DNA from: Gentiana macrophylla
Lineage: Eukaryota > Streptophyta > Magnoliopsida > Gentianales > Gentianaceae
Length of the DNA: 64,000 nucleotides
Direction: 5' to 3'
Assembly: GCA_026214975.1 (NCBI GenBank)
Contig: JAOBSW010000896.1
Coordinates: 1-64,000, forward strand
Of this stretch, positions 34,725 to 45,699 are shown piece by piece. How positions within the stretch are numbered: the first letter of the stretch is position 1; every line of letters starts with the position of its first letter. The position numbers were made by a program, and so were the translations under genes. A model generated the notes under the pieces. The model ran no database searches. It worked only from the letters and a program-made list of their open reading frames with translations, and was not told the DNA's origin.

Positions 34725-36510
34725 ATTCATCCAATTTGTTTCTATATACCCATTTTGTACCAATTATATTTGCATGATTAGGCCTTTCCACTAGTGTCCA
34801 AACTTGATTTCTTTCAAATTCATTCAATTCTTCTTGCATAGCAATTATCCAATCTGGATCTGATATTGCTTCTTCAACAACTTTAGGTTCCATTTGAGAT
34901 AGAAAACATGTAAACATTGCTTCTAATTGTCTTCTAGTCCTTACACCTTGATGTATGTTGCCAATAACTTGCTCAGCAGGGTGATCCCTTAACCATTGTG
35001 GATTTTGGTTAGATTGATTCTCAGGAACATCATCTTCAGTAGGGTCTGCTTTGTTTCTTGACAAAGGGTTCGTGAGATCCTTGAGCGATGCCAGATTGTT
35101 GCATCATGAGTGTTATCGCAGGTGTTCAAAAGAGGCGAGTCGAAACCTTTAAGTCATTAAATCTTTCCAAAACATCAACACATTACGGATCGGTGACTTG
35201 TTGATTCTCGTGAGTTCGAATCTTCATCTTCCATTCCAGTGAACTTAGGTTCATCAAATACAACATGTATTGTTTCTTCATGTTTCAGTGTCCTTTTGTT
35301 CTGTACCCTGAATGCTTCGCTGACAGAAGAATATCCCAAGAAGATTCCTTCATCTGATTTTGATTGGAATGTCTTCAATTGTTCCTTATGATTTAAAATA
35401 AAACATTTGCTTCCAAATGGATGAAAGTAAGATATATTAGGTTTCCTTCCATTCCAAATCTCATAAGGTGTCTTCAGCAGCTTCTTGTTCACTGAGGTTC
35501 TATTTTATGTATAGCATGCTCTATTAACTGCTTCATCCCAATATCTTTCAGGCAATAATTCTTCATAAATCATAGTCCTTCCTGCTTCTTTCAAAGTCAT
35601 GTTTCTTCTTTCAAAGAACCCCATTTTCTTTGAGGTGTACCAAAGCAGCAATGACAAGTTGATGCAAGATACACCATTTGCTCACAATATTCTCTTATAA
35701 CTTTGTTGAGAAATTCAAGACTTTATCCGATCGATCTTTACTATTGTCAAACTTTTCTCATTTTGCAATCTCTTCAAAAGTTCAGGCATCTTTTGAAGTG
35801 TTTCACTTTTCTTGTTCATGAATACTACCCAAGTGTATCTTGAATAATCATCCACAACTACTAGAGTGTACTTCTTTCCTGTTACACTTGTTGGTGTTAC
35901 TGGCCCAAAAAGATCCATGTGCATCAGCTCCAAAACTCTTTTTGTTGATTGCTTTGTTTTTGACTTGAAGCTTGATTTTGTTTGTTTACCTTGCTGACAA
36001 GCATCACATATAGCATCTTTCTTGAATGTGATCTCAGGTAAACCAACCACCAGTTTCTTCTTCACCAAATGATTGATATCATCAAAATTTAGATGATTCA
36101 ACTTCTTATGCCATAACCAATTAAGTTCTGACTTGGTATGCACAATCAGGCAAGTTTCTGGAACAGCAGTAGACCAATCCACAACATACATGTTTTGTTG
36201 TCTTCTTCCAGCCAACACAACTTGATCACCTCTTTCACTAATGACAATACAGGTGTTTTTGTCAAAAGTGACCTTGTAACCCATGTCACAAAATTGTCCA
36301 CTGCTCAGTAGATTGTAGTCCAGTCCTTTCACATATACAACATTCCTGATTGTTAATCCATTTCTCACAAGTGTGCCATATCCTCTTGTGTATTCTGGTG
36401 TGTTCTTGTTGCCAAAATTCACTCTTGGACCATCCTTTGTCACATAGTTTGACAAACAGTGCTTATTCTTTGTCATATGTCTGGAACATCCACTGTCAAA
36501 GTACCAGACA
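34725..36510 (-). pseudogene. pol: Protease, integrase and RT start of Copia E
   Basis: The protease active site YFDSGCSRHMT is encoded at about 36505-36470. Piece 36476-35715 continues through protease (NVVYVKGLDYNLLSSGQF) into the integrase zinc part (WHKKLNHLNFDDINHLVKK, CDACQQGKQTKSSF) and core start (MDLFGPVTPTSVTGKKYTL). The catalytic middle (35700-35500) is degraded. Piece 35492-35175 is the integrase C-terminal part (TPYEIWNGRKPNISYFHPFG). Piece 35064-34696 is the linker and RT start (DPDWIIAMQEELNEFERNQV), ending where solo LTR G was inserted. Confidence 0.85.
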
Positions 36511-36529
36511 CCCTACAAAACAAAGTTAA

Positions 36530-37921
36530 TGCATTTTAGGTACCCAAAACTGTTTGGGTCCATAGTGGTTAGTGGCAAGCATGACCCTAGGCAAATTTCC
36601 ATAAGGTCTTCTTTGAAAGGTATCATACTTTTGTTCATACATGTATTCCACACATCCATAAGGTTTAACATTTGGTTGTGTAGGACTCACATATGCTTTC
36701 TGGCCCTTTTGTATATAGTGTTGTTTGGAGCGATTCCTTTTGTTAGAAGCACTTGTATAACCATAGGTTTGCCGTCTGTTAGGAATAGTCCTGTAATATG
36801 GAGTCTGCTAAGGTCTCTGCTGAGGTCTTATATAAGTCCCCTGCTGAGTCCTCAGCTGATTCCATTGCTGAGGTTTTACCCTAGCAGTATGGTTATATCT
36901 GTTGTTTCTAGCAGTGGGGGCAGGAATATTCCAATCATCATCAGTAGGGAACAATCTACATTTCCCCCTGAGATAAGTATCCCTTGAATGATTGAATTTT
37001 TTAGGTTTAGGATTCTTATCCTTGGAATATATATGATTTTTACCCTTTTGTGGTCTAGCAGACTTGGTAGCAAGTCTGCTATCAGCAGGTCTAGAAGGTA
37101 CAACAGTCCTATTTTTGGATTTGTTCTTTTTGTTAGGTGTTGTTGACCTTTTTGACTTCTGATTTTGCTTCCTTGAAGTCTTCTCAGTAGGCTTTACTGC
37201 CTTAGAAACCTTTTTGGGAGTTGGATCTTGTGCAGCAGTGCAGTGGTTTTTGGTTCTTCTTTTTCTGTCTCAGGTACAAGTTTCTTACTGAATTCATATG
37301 CCTTGAGATCTAAGAACAATTTGAAGGTGTCCTCTTCATGTAGACTTCTCATTTGGCAGTCACCTTCATCTCCCAAACTTCTTTTGCAGGTAATGCTTCC
37401 AAGATTTTTGAATTGATTTCTTCTTGTGAGTACTTCACACTCAGTAGGGTGACTTCATCCATGATTGCATTGAATCTTGACTCCATTTGTTCAATAGTTT
37501 CATTTGGTTTCATTTTGAACTCCTGGAACTTCTTCTTTGCCACAATGATCTTGTTCTTCTTGATTGCATCAGTGCCTTCACAGATTAATTGCAACTTGTC
37601 CCAAAGTTCTTTTGCAGTCTTGCAATCTTTCACCTTCATGTACATATTGCTATCCAAGGTTCTGTATATGATATCAATAGCAATATTGTTGAGGTTTGCT
37701 CTTTTTCTATCTTCAGCAATCCATTCTCTTTTTGGCTTTGGAATGTACTGAGTTTCATTATCCATAGTTATAGCTTTTGTGATTTCCAGTGGTCCATCAG
37801 TCAGCACATCCATCATTTCATCATGTGTTGCAGCTAGATAAGAATGCATACGACGTTTATACTCATCAAAACGATCTAAGGAACACATCAACATTGTTCT
37901 AGCATACTGGTTGTTATCCAT
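36530..37921 (-). pseudogene. gag: gag of Copia E
   Basis: The start at 37921 (MDNNQYARTMLMCSLDRFDE) lies about 100 nt inside the primer-binding site. The first 190 codons are intact to 37349 and contain the conserved Copia capsid segment (CKTAKELWDKLQLICEGTDA, KKKFQEFKMKPNETIEQMES). After a frameshift near 37360 the rest is a basic, K/R/N-rich nucleocapsid-like stretch (to about 36530, e.g. RGKCRLFPTDDDWNIPAP at about 36960) leading to the protease. I saw no clear CCHC knuckle. Confidence 0.82.
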
Positions 37922-38012
37922 GATGCAAAGCTTTGAAAATCAGAAACTTGAAAAAGTTTTCAAAGTATTTTCACAAGCACAACAAGTAGGATTACTTCAA
38001 AGCGAAGCAACT

Positions 38013-38027
38013 TTGCTCGATACCAAT
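38013..38027 (-). promoter_or_regulatory. Primer-binding site of Copia E
   Basis: On the minus strand, just inside the 5' LTR, the sequence reads attggtatcgagcaa. It resembles the tRNA-iMet site (tggtatcagagc) with the central cag changed to cg. This is the same type of CAG difference seen between repeat copies elsewhere in the window. Confidence 0.72.
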
Positions 38028-38214
38028 TGTTGGTCCCTTGAAAAGGCTTTGGTTAAGTTTAGAGGGGGTGAATAAACTTAACACTTAAAACTTTTGGAGT
38101 TAACAGACTTAGCAACTTGACCTGTTTTGATAACTCAGTCTGTGACGACACTCGATAGTCTGCTAACTATTGACTTTCCTGAATTTGTTGTAGCGGAATA
38201 TATTTAAATTAAAC
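38028..38214 (-). repeat. 5' LTR of Copia E, left piece
   Basis: It begins tgttggtcccttgaaaagg and matches 25290-25480. It is cut at 38214 by Copia F and resumes at 43208. Confidence 0.9.
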
Positions 38215-38575
38215 TGAAGAGAGTTTGAGAATGTGATAAACACAAGAGTAAACTTCAACTTAGTTTATTCATTGATATGAGAGGTGTATAAATAGATACA
38301 ATTGAGAGAGACTAGCACTAGCTTGGGCGGCCACTTGAGTATGTAGATGTGGGCGGCAAGCATGCAAAAGTAAAAGTAAAAGTAAAAGCTATGTCTATGA
38401 CATAAAGTAAACTAGAGTTTGACATATTAATTGTTTATATGTATCACAATTAATATGTCTTTTATAATTAAATAAAGTGTACAAAAATATTATGCACGGA
38501 TTCTAAGGCTCGGGAATCTTTGAGCACACTGTGAAGCCTCTCAAAGTTGAGTCTCTATTGAGTAATATTTCCACA
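38215..38575 (-). repeat. 3' LTR of Copia F
   Basis: 361 bp. Contains aaaagtaaaagtaaaagtaaa and ends ccaca at 38575. Differs from 42847-43202 at gcttgggcggcc/gcttcatgcc, ctcggga/ctcaga and cacactgtg/cacctttg. Confidence 0.92.
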
Positions 38576-38590
38576 CCCCCTCAACCGGGT
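38576..38590 (-). promoter_or_regulatory. Polypurine tract of Copia F
   Basis: On the minus strand ggttgaggggg directly precedes the 3' LTR. Confidence 0.75.
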
Positions 38591-38899
38591 CAGTATATGT
38601 TGATGCGACCAAGTTTGCTCCGAGTCTCTTTGAACATAAGAGGTGGAATAGCCTTGGTAAGAATATCGACATTACGATCTGCTTTGAGGAACATCTTTGG
38701 AGTTGAATAATCTTGGCATCAATCTTCTCCTTCGAGAAAGTGTCTGTCAATGTCCACATGCTTGGTTTTATCATGATGGGTGGATCTTTCGCCATGCATA
38801 AGGTGAATTATTATCACAACAGAGTGTGATAGGTTCTTGTCTGGTTGTTGAAGTTCGATCAGTACTTTTTTAGCCATAGGGCTTCACAAATGCCAAGTA

Positions 38900-41800
38900 C
38901 AAGTGCCCTTAGTTCGACTTTTCAAGATCGCTTCTTGACACGATGAGGTTGTTTCTTGCTCCTCCAAGTAACGAGGTTCCCCATATATATGAGCAATAGC
39001 CTGTGGTAGACCTTACATCAATGTGACATCCGGCCCAATCAAGATCGGTGTAGACCTTGATTGATCTATCGGAGACTTGGTGAAGTGCGAGGCCTTGGCC
39101 AGGAGTGGATTTTAAATACCTCAAGTATCCTATTCATCTGCATCCCAATGTTGCTCAAGAGGGCAATGCATGAATTGAGTGACTGGATCGACCCCATATG
39201 CAATATCAGGTCTTGTGTGAGAAAGGTATATGAGTTTGCCTACAAGCCTTTGATATTGTTCTTTCCTCGACGGCAATATCACCATGCGATGAGGTATGAC
39301 TGGGGTCTACTGGAGATCTGACGAGTTTGCATCCCAAAGATGCCGATTTCCTTGATGAGGTCCAGGACATACTTCCTTTGGGAGGCGAAATGCCATTGGT
39401 GTTTCTAGCTACTTCCATACCAAGAAAGTACTTGAGGTAGCCCGGATCTTTAACTTGGAACACCTTTGCGGTAGGGTCTTCAAGTTACGGATTTGATGAG
39501 AGTCTTCCCGAAGTAAGGATGATATCATCCACATATACAATTAGAATGGACCTCTCTCGGTTGGTTGTCTTGACAAACATGGTGTGATCGAGTTGCATTG
39601 ATGATATCCAGCGAGCTTTAACCACAGTAGTGAGTTTTCCAAACCAGGCTCTTGGGATTGCTTGAGACCATATAGAGATTTCACGAGTTTGCATACCTTG
39701 CCCGAGTGTGGGGATTGACAAAACCGGGAGGTACATTCATATAGACTTCCTCGGTGAGATCACCATTGAGAAAAGCATTTTTGATATCCAATTGGTGTAG
39801 AGGCCGGTCAGTTGGGACGGTAGAGAGCGCAGAACCTGGCGGTGTTGAGTTTTGCCACTTTGGTGCAAAAGTTTCCTTATAGTCAATACCATAAGTTTGA
39901 GTGAATCCCCTTGCTACCAATCTAGCTTTGTACTTGTCAATTGTACCATCGGCATTGTATTTAATAGTGAATAACCATCTGCACTAACTGTCTTCTTGCC
40001 TTTGGGAAGAATTGTGAGGTCCCAAGTATGATTATCCGGGAGAGCGATCATCTCGGATTTTAAAAGCTGACCTTCCACTTATCATTTTGAAGGGCCTCTG
40101 AATATTTATAGGGATAGAGTGAGAATCCAGTCTGTGTAAACATGGCAAAGGCAGAGACAAGCGATCATAAGATAAATAAGTATGAATAGAATGATCGATT
40201 GCATGATCTTTTCCTTTCCTTAGAGCAATAGAGTCTGTCATCAATGTCGATGAAGCTGCGAGGATCTGCAGATTCTTTGAGTGTCATGTGGCTCGAGTGG
40301 TCGCAGGCTCGAGTCGGTTAGTTCTTTGAGGGATCGATGAGGTCTTTGTGAGTCGATAGAGGTCTTGGGGTTCGATCTGTGAGGATCGACAAGTTCTTTG
40401 AGGTTAAGAGTCTGCTTGAAGGAAGGGGTTTAGGTCAATTTCTATCAGTTTCCATCATGATCGCCTCGGTGGACTTCTTTGTAGTAGGGAGTCCTTTCAA
40501 AAAATTTACATCCATAGAATTGTAAAATCTTTTTGAGGAAGGAGAGTAGCACTTGTAACCTTTCTGTCCTTTGCATATCCTAGGAATATGCACTTGTGAG
40601 CTTTGGGATCAAGTTTGCTTCGTGTTGGGCATGGATATAGACAAACACAAGTACAACCAAAGATTTTTGGAGGTAGCTGGGAAATAAGATGGGGCGAGGA
40701 GTGTGTGTCCGGTAGGGTTTTGATAGGAGTTTTGAAGTCAAGTACCTGTTGGGAAGTCTCATTGATTAAGTATGTGGAAGTCAATATGGCTTCACCCCAC
40801 ATATATTTTGGAACATTTGTGGTAAACATAATAGACCTAGCCATTTCAAGCGGATGCCTGTTTCTTTCTCTCAAAGAACCCCATTTTCTTTGAGGGGTTT
40901 CAACACAACTCTTGATATGGACAATCCCTTTATCCATCAAGAAATTCATGAGATGAGACTCATAATATTCAAGAGCATTGTCGGTCTTCAAGATTTTGAT
41001 CTTAGTGTCAAAGCGAGTGGAGACCATGTTGTAAAATTCTTGAAAGATGGGTCCAACGGACTTATCCTTCATTAAAAATAACCAAGTGGTTACGGTGTGG
41101 TCATCTATGAAGGTAACAAACCACCTCTTTCTGTTATGCTTTTTACTCTTGAGGGTCCCCATACGTCCTTTGTGAATTAAGGTGAATGGTGTGGATGGTA
41201 AGTAAGGTAATTTTGCATACACAGATTTGGTGAGTTTAGCAAACCGACAAATATCACATTGAAGATCATTCAAATTACAACCTTTAAACAATTCAGGATC
41301 TATAGACTTTAAATAACTAAAGCGGGATGTCCTAGTCTATAATGCCATAACATGATATTGTCTAGGTTTTGAGTGCAGTCTTGAGGCGATTCGGTCTTGA
41401 TCTTACGTCTTGCGGAGGTTGACCACAAGCAGAGACTGAGCAAGGTTTAGCAGTCCCAATCAACGCCTTTGAGGAATGATCTGGAATGTGCGATTCTCAT
41501 TAAAAACAATGATCCAGATTCAAATCTTTAGTAAGTTTCTTGTGAGATATGAGATTGCAATCTAATTTTGGAACAAATAGGACATTCTGCAGCATATCTT
41601 ATTAGTAAGTACTTTTTGACCAAAACCTTTTGCACTAGAGATAGATCCATCGATGATCTTAATATTGTGAATTTGGGGACATGGCTTAAGTTGAGTAATG
41701 AGATTTTTATTACTAGTCATATGGGAAGAGGCCCAGAGTCAACAATCCAGGTTTCATTACTAATAGATGAGTAGAATTTTTTGTCTTGGCATGAGAGGCT
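38900..41800 (-). pseudogene. pol: pol relic of Copia F (PR-IN-RT-RH)
   Basis: Protease remnant near 41735 (WIVDSG, then broken). Integrase piece 41291-40506 has CDICRFAKLTKSVYAKLPYL, KRWFVTFIDDHTVTTWLF and ARSIMFTTNVPKYMWGEAI. RT pieces: 39920-39681 (QLDIKNAFLNGDLTEEVYMN), 39736-39485 (RSILIVYVDDIILTSG, catalytic YVDD intact) and 39463-39206 (DPGYLKYFLGMEVARN). RNase H piece 39124-38909 has YTDLDWAGCHIDVRSTTGY. The last catalytic RNase H part, to about 38560, is degraded. There are at least six frame breaks, many beside c-g-a or t-c-g strings. Confidence 0.85.
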
Positions 41801-42832
41801 ATGTCGGTAGAGTGACTACCTCCCTTTTGTTGAGTTAGAAAGGCTTTGAATGCGACAGTGAGCATTCAACCTGTTGTCATCTTCTTCCTCACTTATGTGT
41901 CTGCCCTGACTTTCCTTGGCAGGTTTGGAGGTCTTGGAGGAGTTAGGCTTGCCATGTAGCTTCCAGCAAGTGTCCTTGGTGTGATTAGTGCATTTGCGGT
42001 GGTCACGAAACGCCTTCCGATTTTATCGAGGCTTCTGTAAGCCTCGGTAGCCTCAAGCAGGTTCCCGACGATCGGCAGGTGGCACTTTCAAGTAGGGTTG
42101 TCGGCTGAGGGGTTCAAAGACATCACTTTCCTCCTGCTTTCCTCATGTTTGACCTCGGCAAACATGGATTTGAGATTTGGAAGAGGTTTAGTAGCAAGAA
42201 TTCTACCTCGACATCATCAAGAGTAGGATTCGATCCCAAGTAAGGAATTTGAATACTCTCTTCTTCTCGATGATGTCTTTAAAGAGTGCAAACATCTTTA
42301 ACATCATTCCAGGGTGAGTTTCCAACATATCTAGGTGTTGCCATGCCTTAGATAGTTGATTAAAGTATTGAGTTCTGAGACATATCCCTTATCGCAATTT
42401 TGAATCTGAGCTTGAGTTCATAGACTTGGATGTATTGTCCTTTTTGAGTAAAGGTCTCGGCATTGTCCCTGCATTTCCTTAGCGATGTCATACATCATGA
42501 AGTTCTCATCGATCTCTTTTGTCATAGACCTCGTGAGGATGGTCATGACTTGGTTATTTTACGTGTCCCATGCTTCAAACTTGGGGTCGGTTTTGAGGCG
42601 GAGTTTGGAACTGGATGGATATCCCATCTTGCCTGGCCGGAGATATACATTTTCATAGACCTTGACCATAGCAAGTAATTGTTACCATCAAGTTTATGAT
42701 TTGTAAAGAAGAGTGTTCGATTATCGATCTCTCACGAGGCATTGTGAGTTCATGAAGAAGATGAAACATCAGATAATGTTGACATTTTTCTGAAAAAGAA
42801 CTGAGTTTTGCAGCGGATTTTAGAACTCAGTA
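41800..42832 (-). pseudogene. gag: gag relic of Copia F
   Basis: On the minus strand near 42690 the reading KLDGNNYLLWSRSMKMYISG matches the conserved start of plant Copia gag. Further on it is broken. Near 41990-41940 a zinc-knuckle-like CTNHTKDTCWKLHGKP stretch is visible. No frame is open for more than about 70 codons. Confidence 0.68.
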
Positions 42833-42846
42833 AGGCTCTGCTACCA
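42833..42846 (-). promoter_or_regulatory. Primer-binding site of Copia F
   Basis: On the minus strand tggtagcagagcc abuts the 5' LTR. It differs from the initiator tRNA-Met complement at one base. Confidence 0.82.
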
Positions 42847-43202
42847 TGAAGAGAGTTTGAGAATGTGATAAACACAAGAGTAAACTTCAACTTAGTTTAT
42901 TCATTGATATGAGAGGTGTATAAATAGATACAATTGAGAGAGACTAGCACTAGCTTCATGCCACTTGAGTATGTAGATGTGGGCGGCAAGCATGCAAAAG
43001 TAAAAGTAAAAGTAAAAGCTATGTCTATGACATAAAGTAAACTAGAGTTTGACATATTAATTGTTTATATGTATCACAATTAATATGTCTTTTATAATTA
43101 AATAAAGTGTACAAAAATATTATGCACGGATTCCTAAGGCTCAGAATCTTTGAGCACCTTTGAAGCCTCAAGAAATTGAGTCTATTGAGTAATATTTCCA
43201 CA
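42847..43202 (-). repeat. 5' LTR of Copia F
   Basis: 356 bp. Pairs with 38215-38575, followed by the target duplication taaac. Confidence 0.92.
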
Positions 43203-43207
43203 TAAAC

Positions 43208-44711
43208 CTTATTACTTCTTGTTCAAAATATGATACCAAGTATTAGATACTCAGGAGTGTATGTGTGTGACTCAGTTGCTAGTTCAGTAGATTGATGTGC
43301 TAAATGTACTAAATGCAGAATATAAATATAGAAAGTAAGTAGGCAATTTTTATAGTGGTTCCAGGTGGTGTAATCCTGTCAGTCCACTCTTCTCCTGTGA
43401 TGTTGGAGGTAATTCACTAGAGATCCTTGAGGTAGCAGTTACAAAAATCCCTAAGTTGCTTGTCCTTCACCAAAAACAATGGCTTCACAAACTGAACACT
43501 TGGAACAGGTAGGATTGCTGCTCCAAAGTCTTCCACTGGTCCTTGAAGGGTAGGATTGCCTCTTCACCAGCTCCACCACAAACAAAAGTCCTTGACACCC
43601 AAAGATGCTTCACTGTCTTCAGTAGATTTCTTATAAAAGAAAGTTTGAATCAAGTAAGTGATTCAGCTTTCAGCAGCTTGATCAGGATGATATGATCAGC
43701 AGCTTGAGATCTTCAAGTGTGTAAACTTGATGTAGCTTGATAGCAGATTACACTTGAAGAAGTTTACTAGATCAATAGCTTTAAGTTCAGTAGGGTCAGC
43801 AGAGTGTTTTATAGATTGAAATCTGATAGCTCAAGATAGATCCTTAATTTTCATCACTTGTATCTAAATTAAGAGTCCTCTATTTATAGGTAGGAATCCT
43901 TGTGACTTATGTTTGAAATTCAAACATAGCCATTTCAGACTTGTCCTTTTCTTGACTTGCATTATGTCCTCAGACATAATCGACCTTTGTCAGATTGCTT
44001 TTGGCAGATTTTGATCATCCACCCTTTGACTTGTATCCATTGGATAAGCCTCTATTTCTTCCCAACGTTTCTTTAATCTTAACCATTGATTTGTTTGATA
44101 AAATCAGAGGTTGTTATTTGTCCTTATCCTCGTATTCTTCCAATGTAACCTTTGAATAATTCGAAATATATATCAATGAGTTCTGTGGGTATTAGTCTCA
44201 TTGAAATACATATCGATCAATTGTTTCAAGGTTCTTTGTGTTTATAAAAACACTTCAGCTGACTTCTCTTATATCTAACTTTTTATTGTTAAGTTAGATT
44301 ACACCATTTTAATCATAACCAAGTTCCAATCACCATTTAACTTGTGGAACTTAGACCTTGTACACAAGGTATATGTAATCGATTTAGGTCATCTGAGACT
44401 TCCCTAAATTTCGATTCCATATCCTTGACTTTAAATACTAAGTTTGATCCCTTAGCCTTCAATAAGCGAGTTTGAGCCCTCGATTTCCCAGTCTCAAGCG
44501 AGGTTCTAAACTAGTCTCTCATGACTGGTACCCTATCGATATAGACAGTCTATTTGATGAAAGTCGGTGACCTTTTACAGTGCTTGTTTGATCAAACCTA
44601 TACAAGATCAAACTCTAATAAACCTATACATTTGATCTAGACATCTTTTTGCCTTTGCTCTATAACAGCTAGTCTGGCACTCATTACTAAAACTTAAAAA
44701 TAAGTCCAACA
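43208..44711 (-). repeat. 5' LTR of Copia E, right piece
   Basis: Continues the LTR interrupted at 38214 (cttattacttcttgttc...). Ends aagtccaaca at 44711. The block 44160-44560 differs from the other copies at CAG/CTG sites, while 43500-43800 keeps them. Confidence 0.92.
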
Positions 44712-44960
44712 GTTATGTACAATAAAAAAATGTAGTAACACACGAAAATTTGTAGTAATATATAAAAAGAAGTAGTTACAACCAAAAAATGTAGTAACAA
44801 TCAAAAAACACGTAGTAACTGCAAATAAAATAGATATGGTTACGGCCAAAAAATGTTGTAACTTTGAAAAAGTAGGAGTAACAGCCGATAAAATAGATGT
44901 AGTTTCAGAAGAAAAAAAATGTAGTAACATTGATATGAATCGAGTAAACATAGTTGGAGT
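44712..44960. repeat. Degenerate gtagtaac repeat array
   Basis: About ten irregular A-rich units containing (t/g)gtagtaac or gtagttac, 25-40 nt apart. The same repeat type is present left of element E (25219-25289). E therefore inserted into this array. Confidence 0.75.
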
Positions 44961-45429
44961 AATTTTGCATCAAAATAGTAGGTGAGTGAATATTTTGTTT
45001 TACATTAAAATAAAAAATGTGTAGTGATAATTGATGCGTAAATCATGAAGAATTGATTGGCAGTTATAATAAATGGTGAAGGAGCATTAAATGCATTGAT
45101 TGGTAGAATAATTGGATGAATCACTGATTTTTTTTCTTGGGTGTAAAAGTATTAACTACAAGATTTTGACAGATCTAACCGAATGTGAAACATCATGACT
45201 TTTTTATAAAAAATTATAAAATGGGGTATTGTTGGAAGTTTACACTATTTTTGTCCTGATTAATCTTCAATTTCCTTGCATCCTGATTTATAAGTAAATA
45301 TGTCAATCTTGACAAAAAAATCTATACTTTTTACTTAATCCAAACCCACCACAATCATGACAACTAATATCAAGTATATCAGCCATCTTTTACACATTCG
45401 AATCTGGAAAAGATTATCATTTAGATGTA
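44961..45429. other. AT-rich sequence, nothing recognised
   Basis: No coding region or transposon ends seen between the gtagtaac array and the MITE. Confidence 0.5.
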
Positions 45430-45664
45430 CTCCCTCCATTTGCTCTATTTTTATTTATCGGTCATTTTACAATTACAATGCAACATTTATTACTTTTTCA
45501 TTTTTATCCTTCATTTTAATAACCCAAATTTTGGTACAATTTTCCTGCATAAAGAATGAAGGGTAATTTTGTTATTTTACATCATATTTTAAACATATGA
45601 ATCACTTTCTTAATCTATGTGATTTTTCTCTCTCAAACAGTTAAAAAAAATAGAAGGAATAGTA
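45428..45664. mobile_element. Stowaway-like MITE, diverged
   Basis: It begins ta-ctccctccatttgctctat and ends aaatagaaggaatag-ta, an imperfect inverted repeat of the Stowaway terminus type with a TA target duplication. About 233 bp, AT-rich, no coding capacity. The right terminus is decayed, so the family call is tentative. Confidence 0.6.
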
Positions 45665-45699
45665 AGTTTATCAACAAGCTTTTCAACACATCATTGAGT

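Larger units (their letters stand above)
38215..43202 (-). mobile_element. Copia F, complete element inserted in the LTR of E
   Basis: Perfect 5 bp target duplication taaac (38210-38214 and 43203-43207). LTRs are 38215-38575 (361 bp) and 42847-43202 (356 bp), both tgaagagag...tttccaca. On the minus strand the order is PBS, gag, protease, integrase, RT, RNase H and PPT, so it is Ty1/Copia. The LTRs are identical over long runs and differ only in a few clusters, mostly at CAG/CTG or GC-rich spots. That implies a young insertion, yet every coding frame is broken. Confidence 0.92.
25290..44711 (-). mobile_element. Copia E, Sirevirus/Maximus-like, with nested insertions
   Basis: Flanked by the perfect 5 bp target duplication gttat (25285-25289 and 44712-44716). 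Both ends are tgttggtccc...ccaaca. Reading on the minus strand: 5' LTR (44711-38028, interrupted by F), PBS, gag, protease, integrase, RT (interrupted by G), RNase H, a long extra ORF region, PPT and 3' LTR (27016-25290). The long LTRs (about 1.7 kb) and the extra ORF after RNase H fit the Sirevirus/Maximus group; the lineage is inference. Without G and F it is about 13 kb. The coding region is broken by many shifts. Confidence 0.9.
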
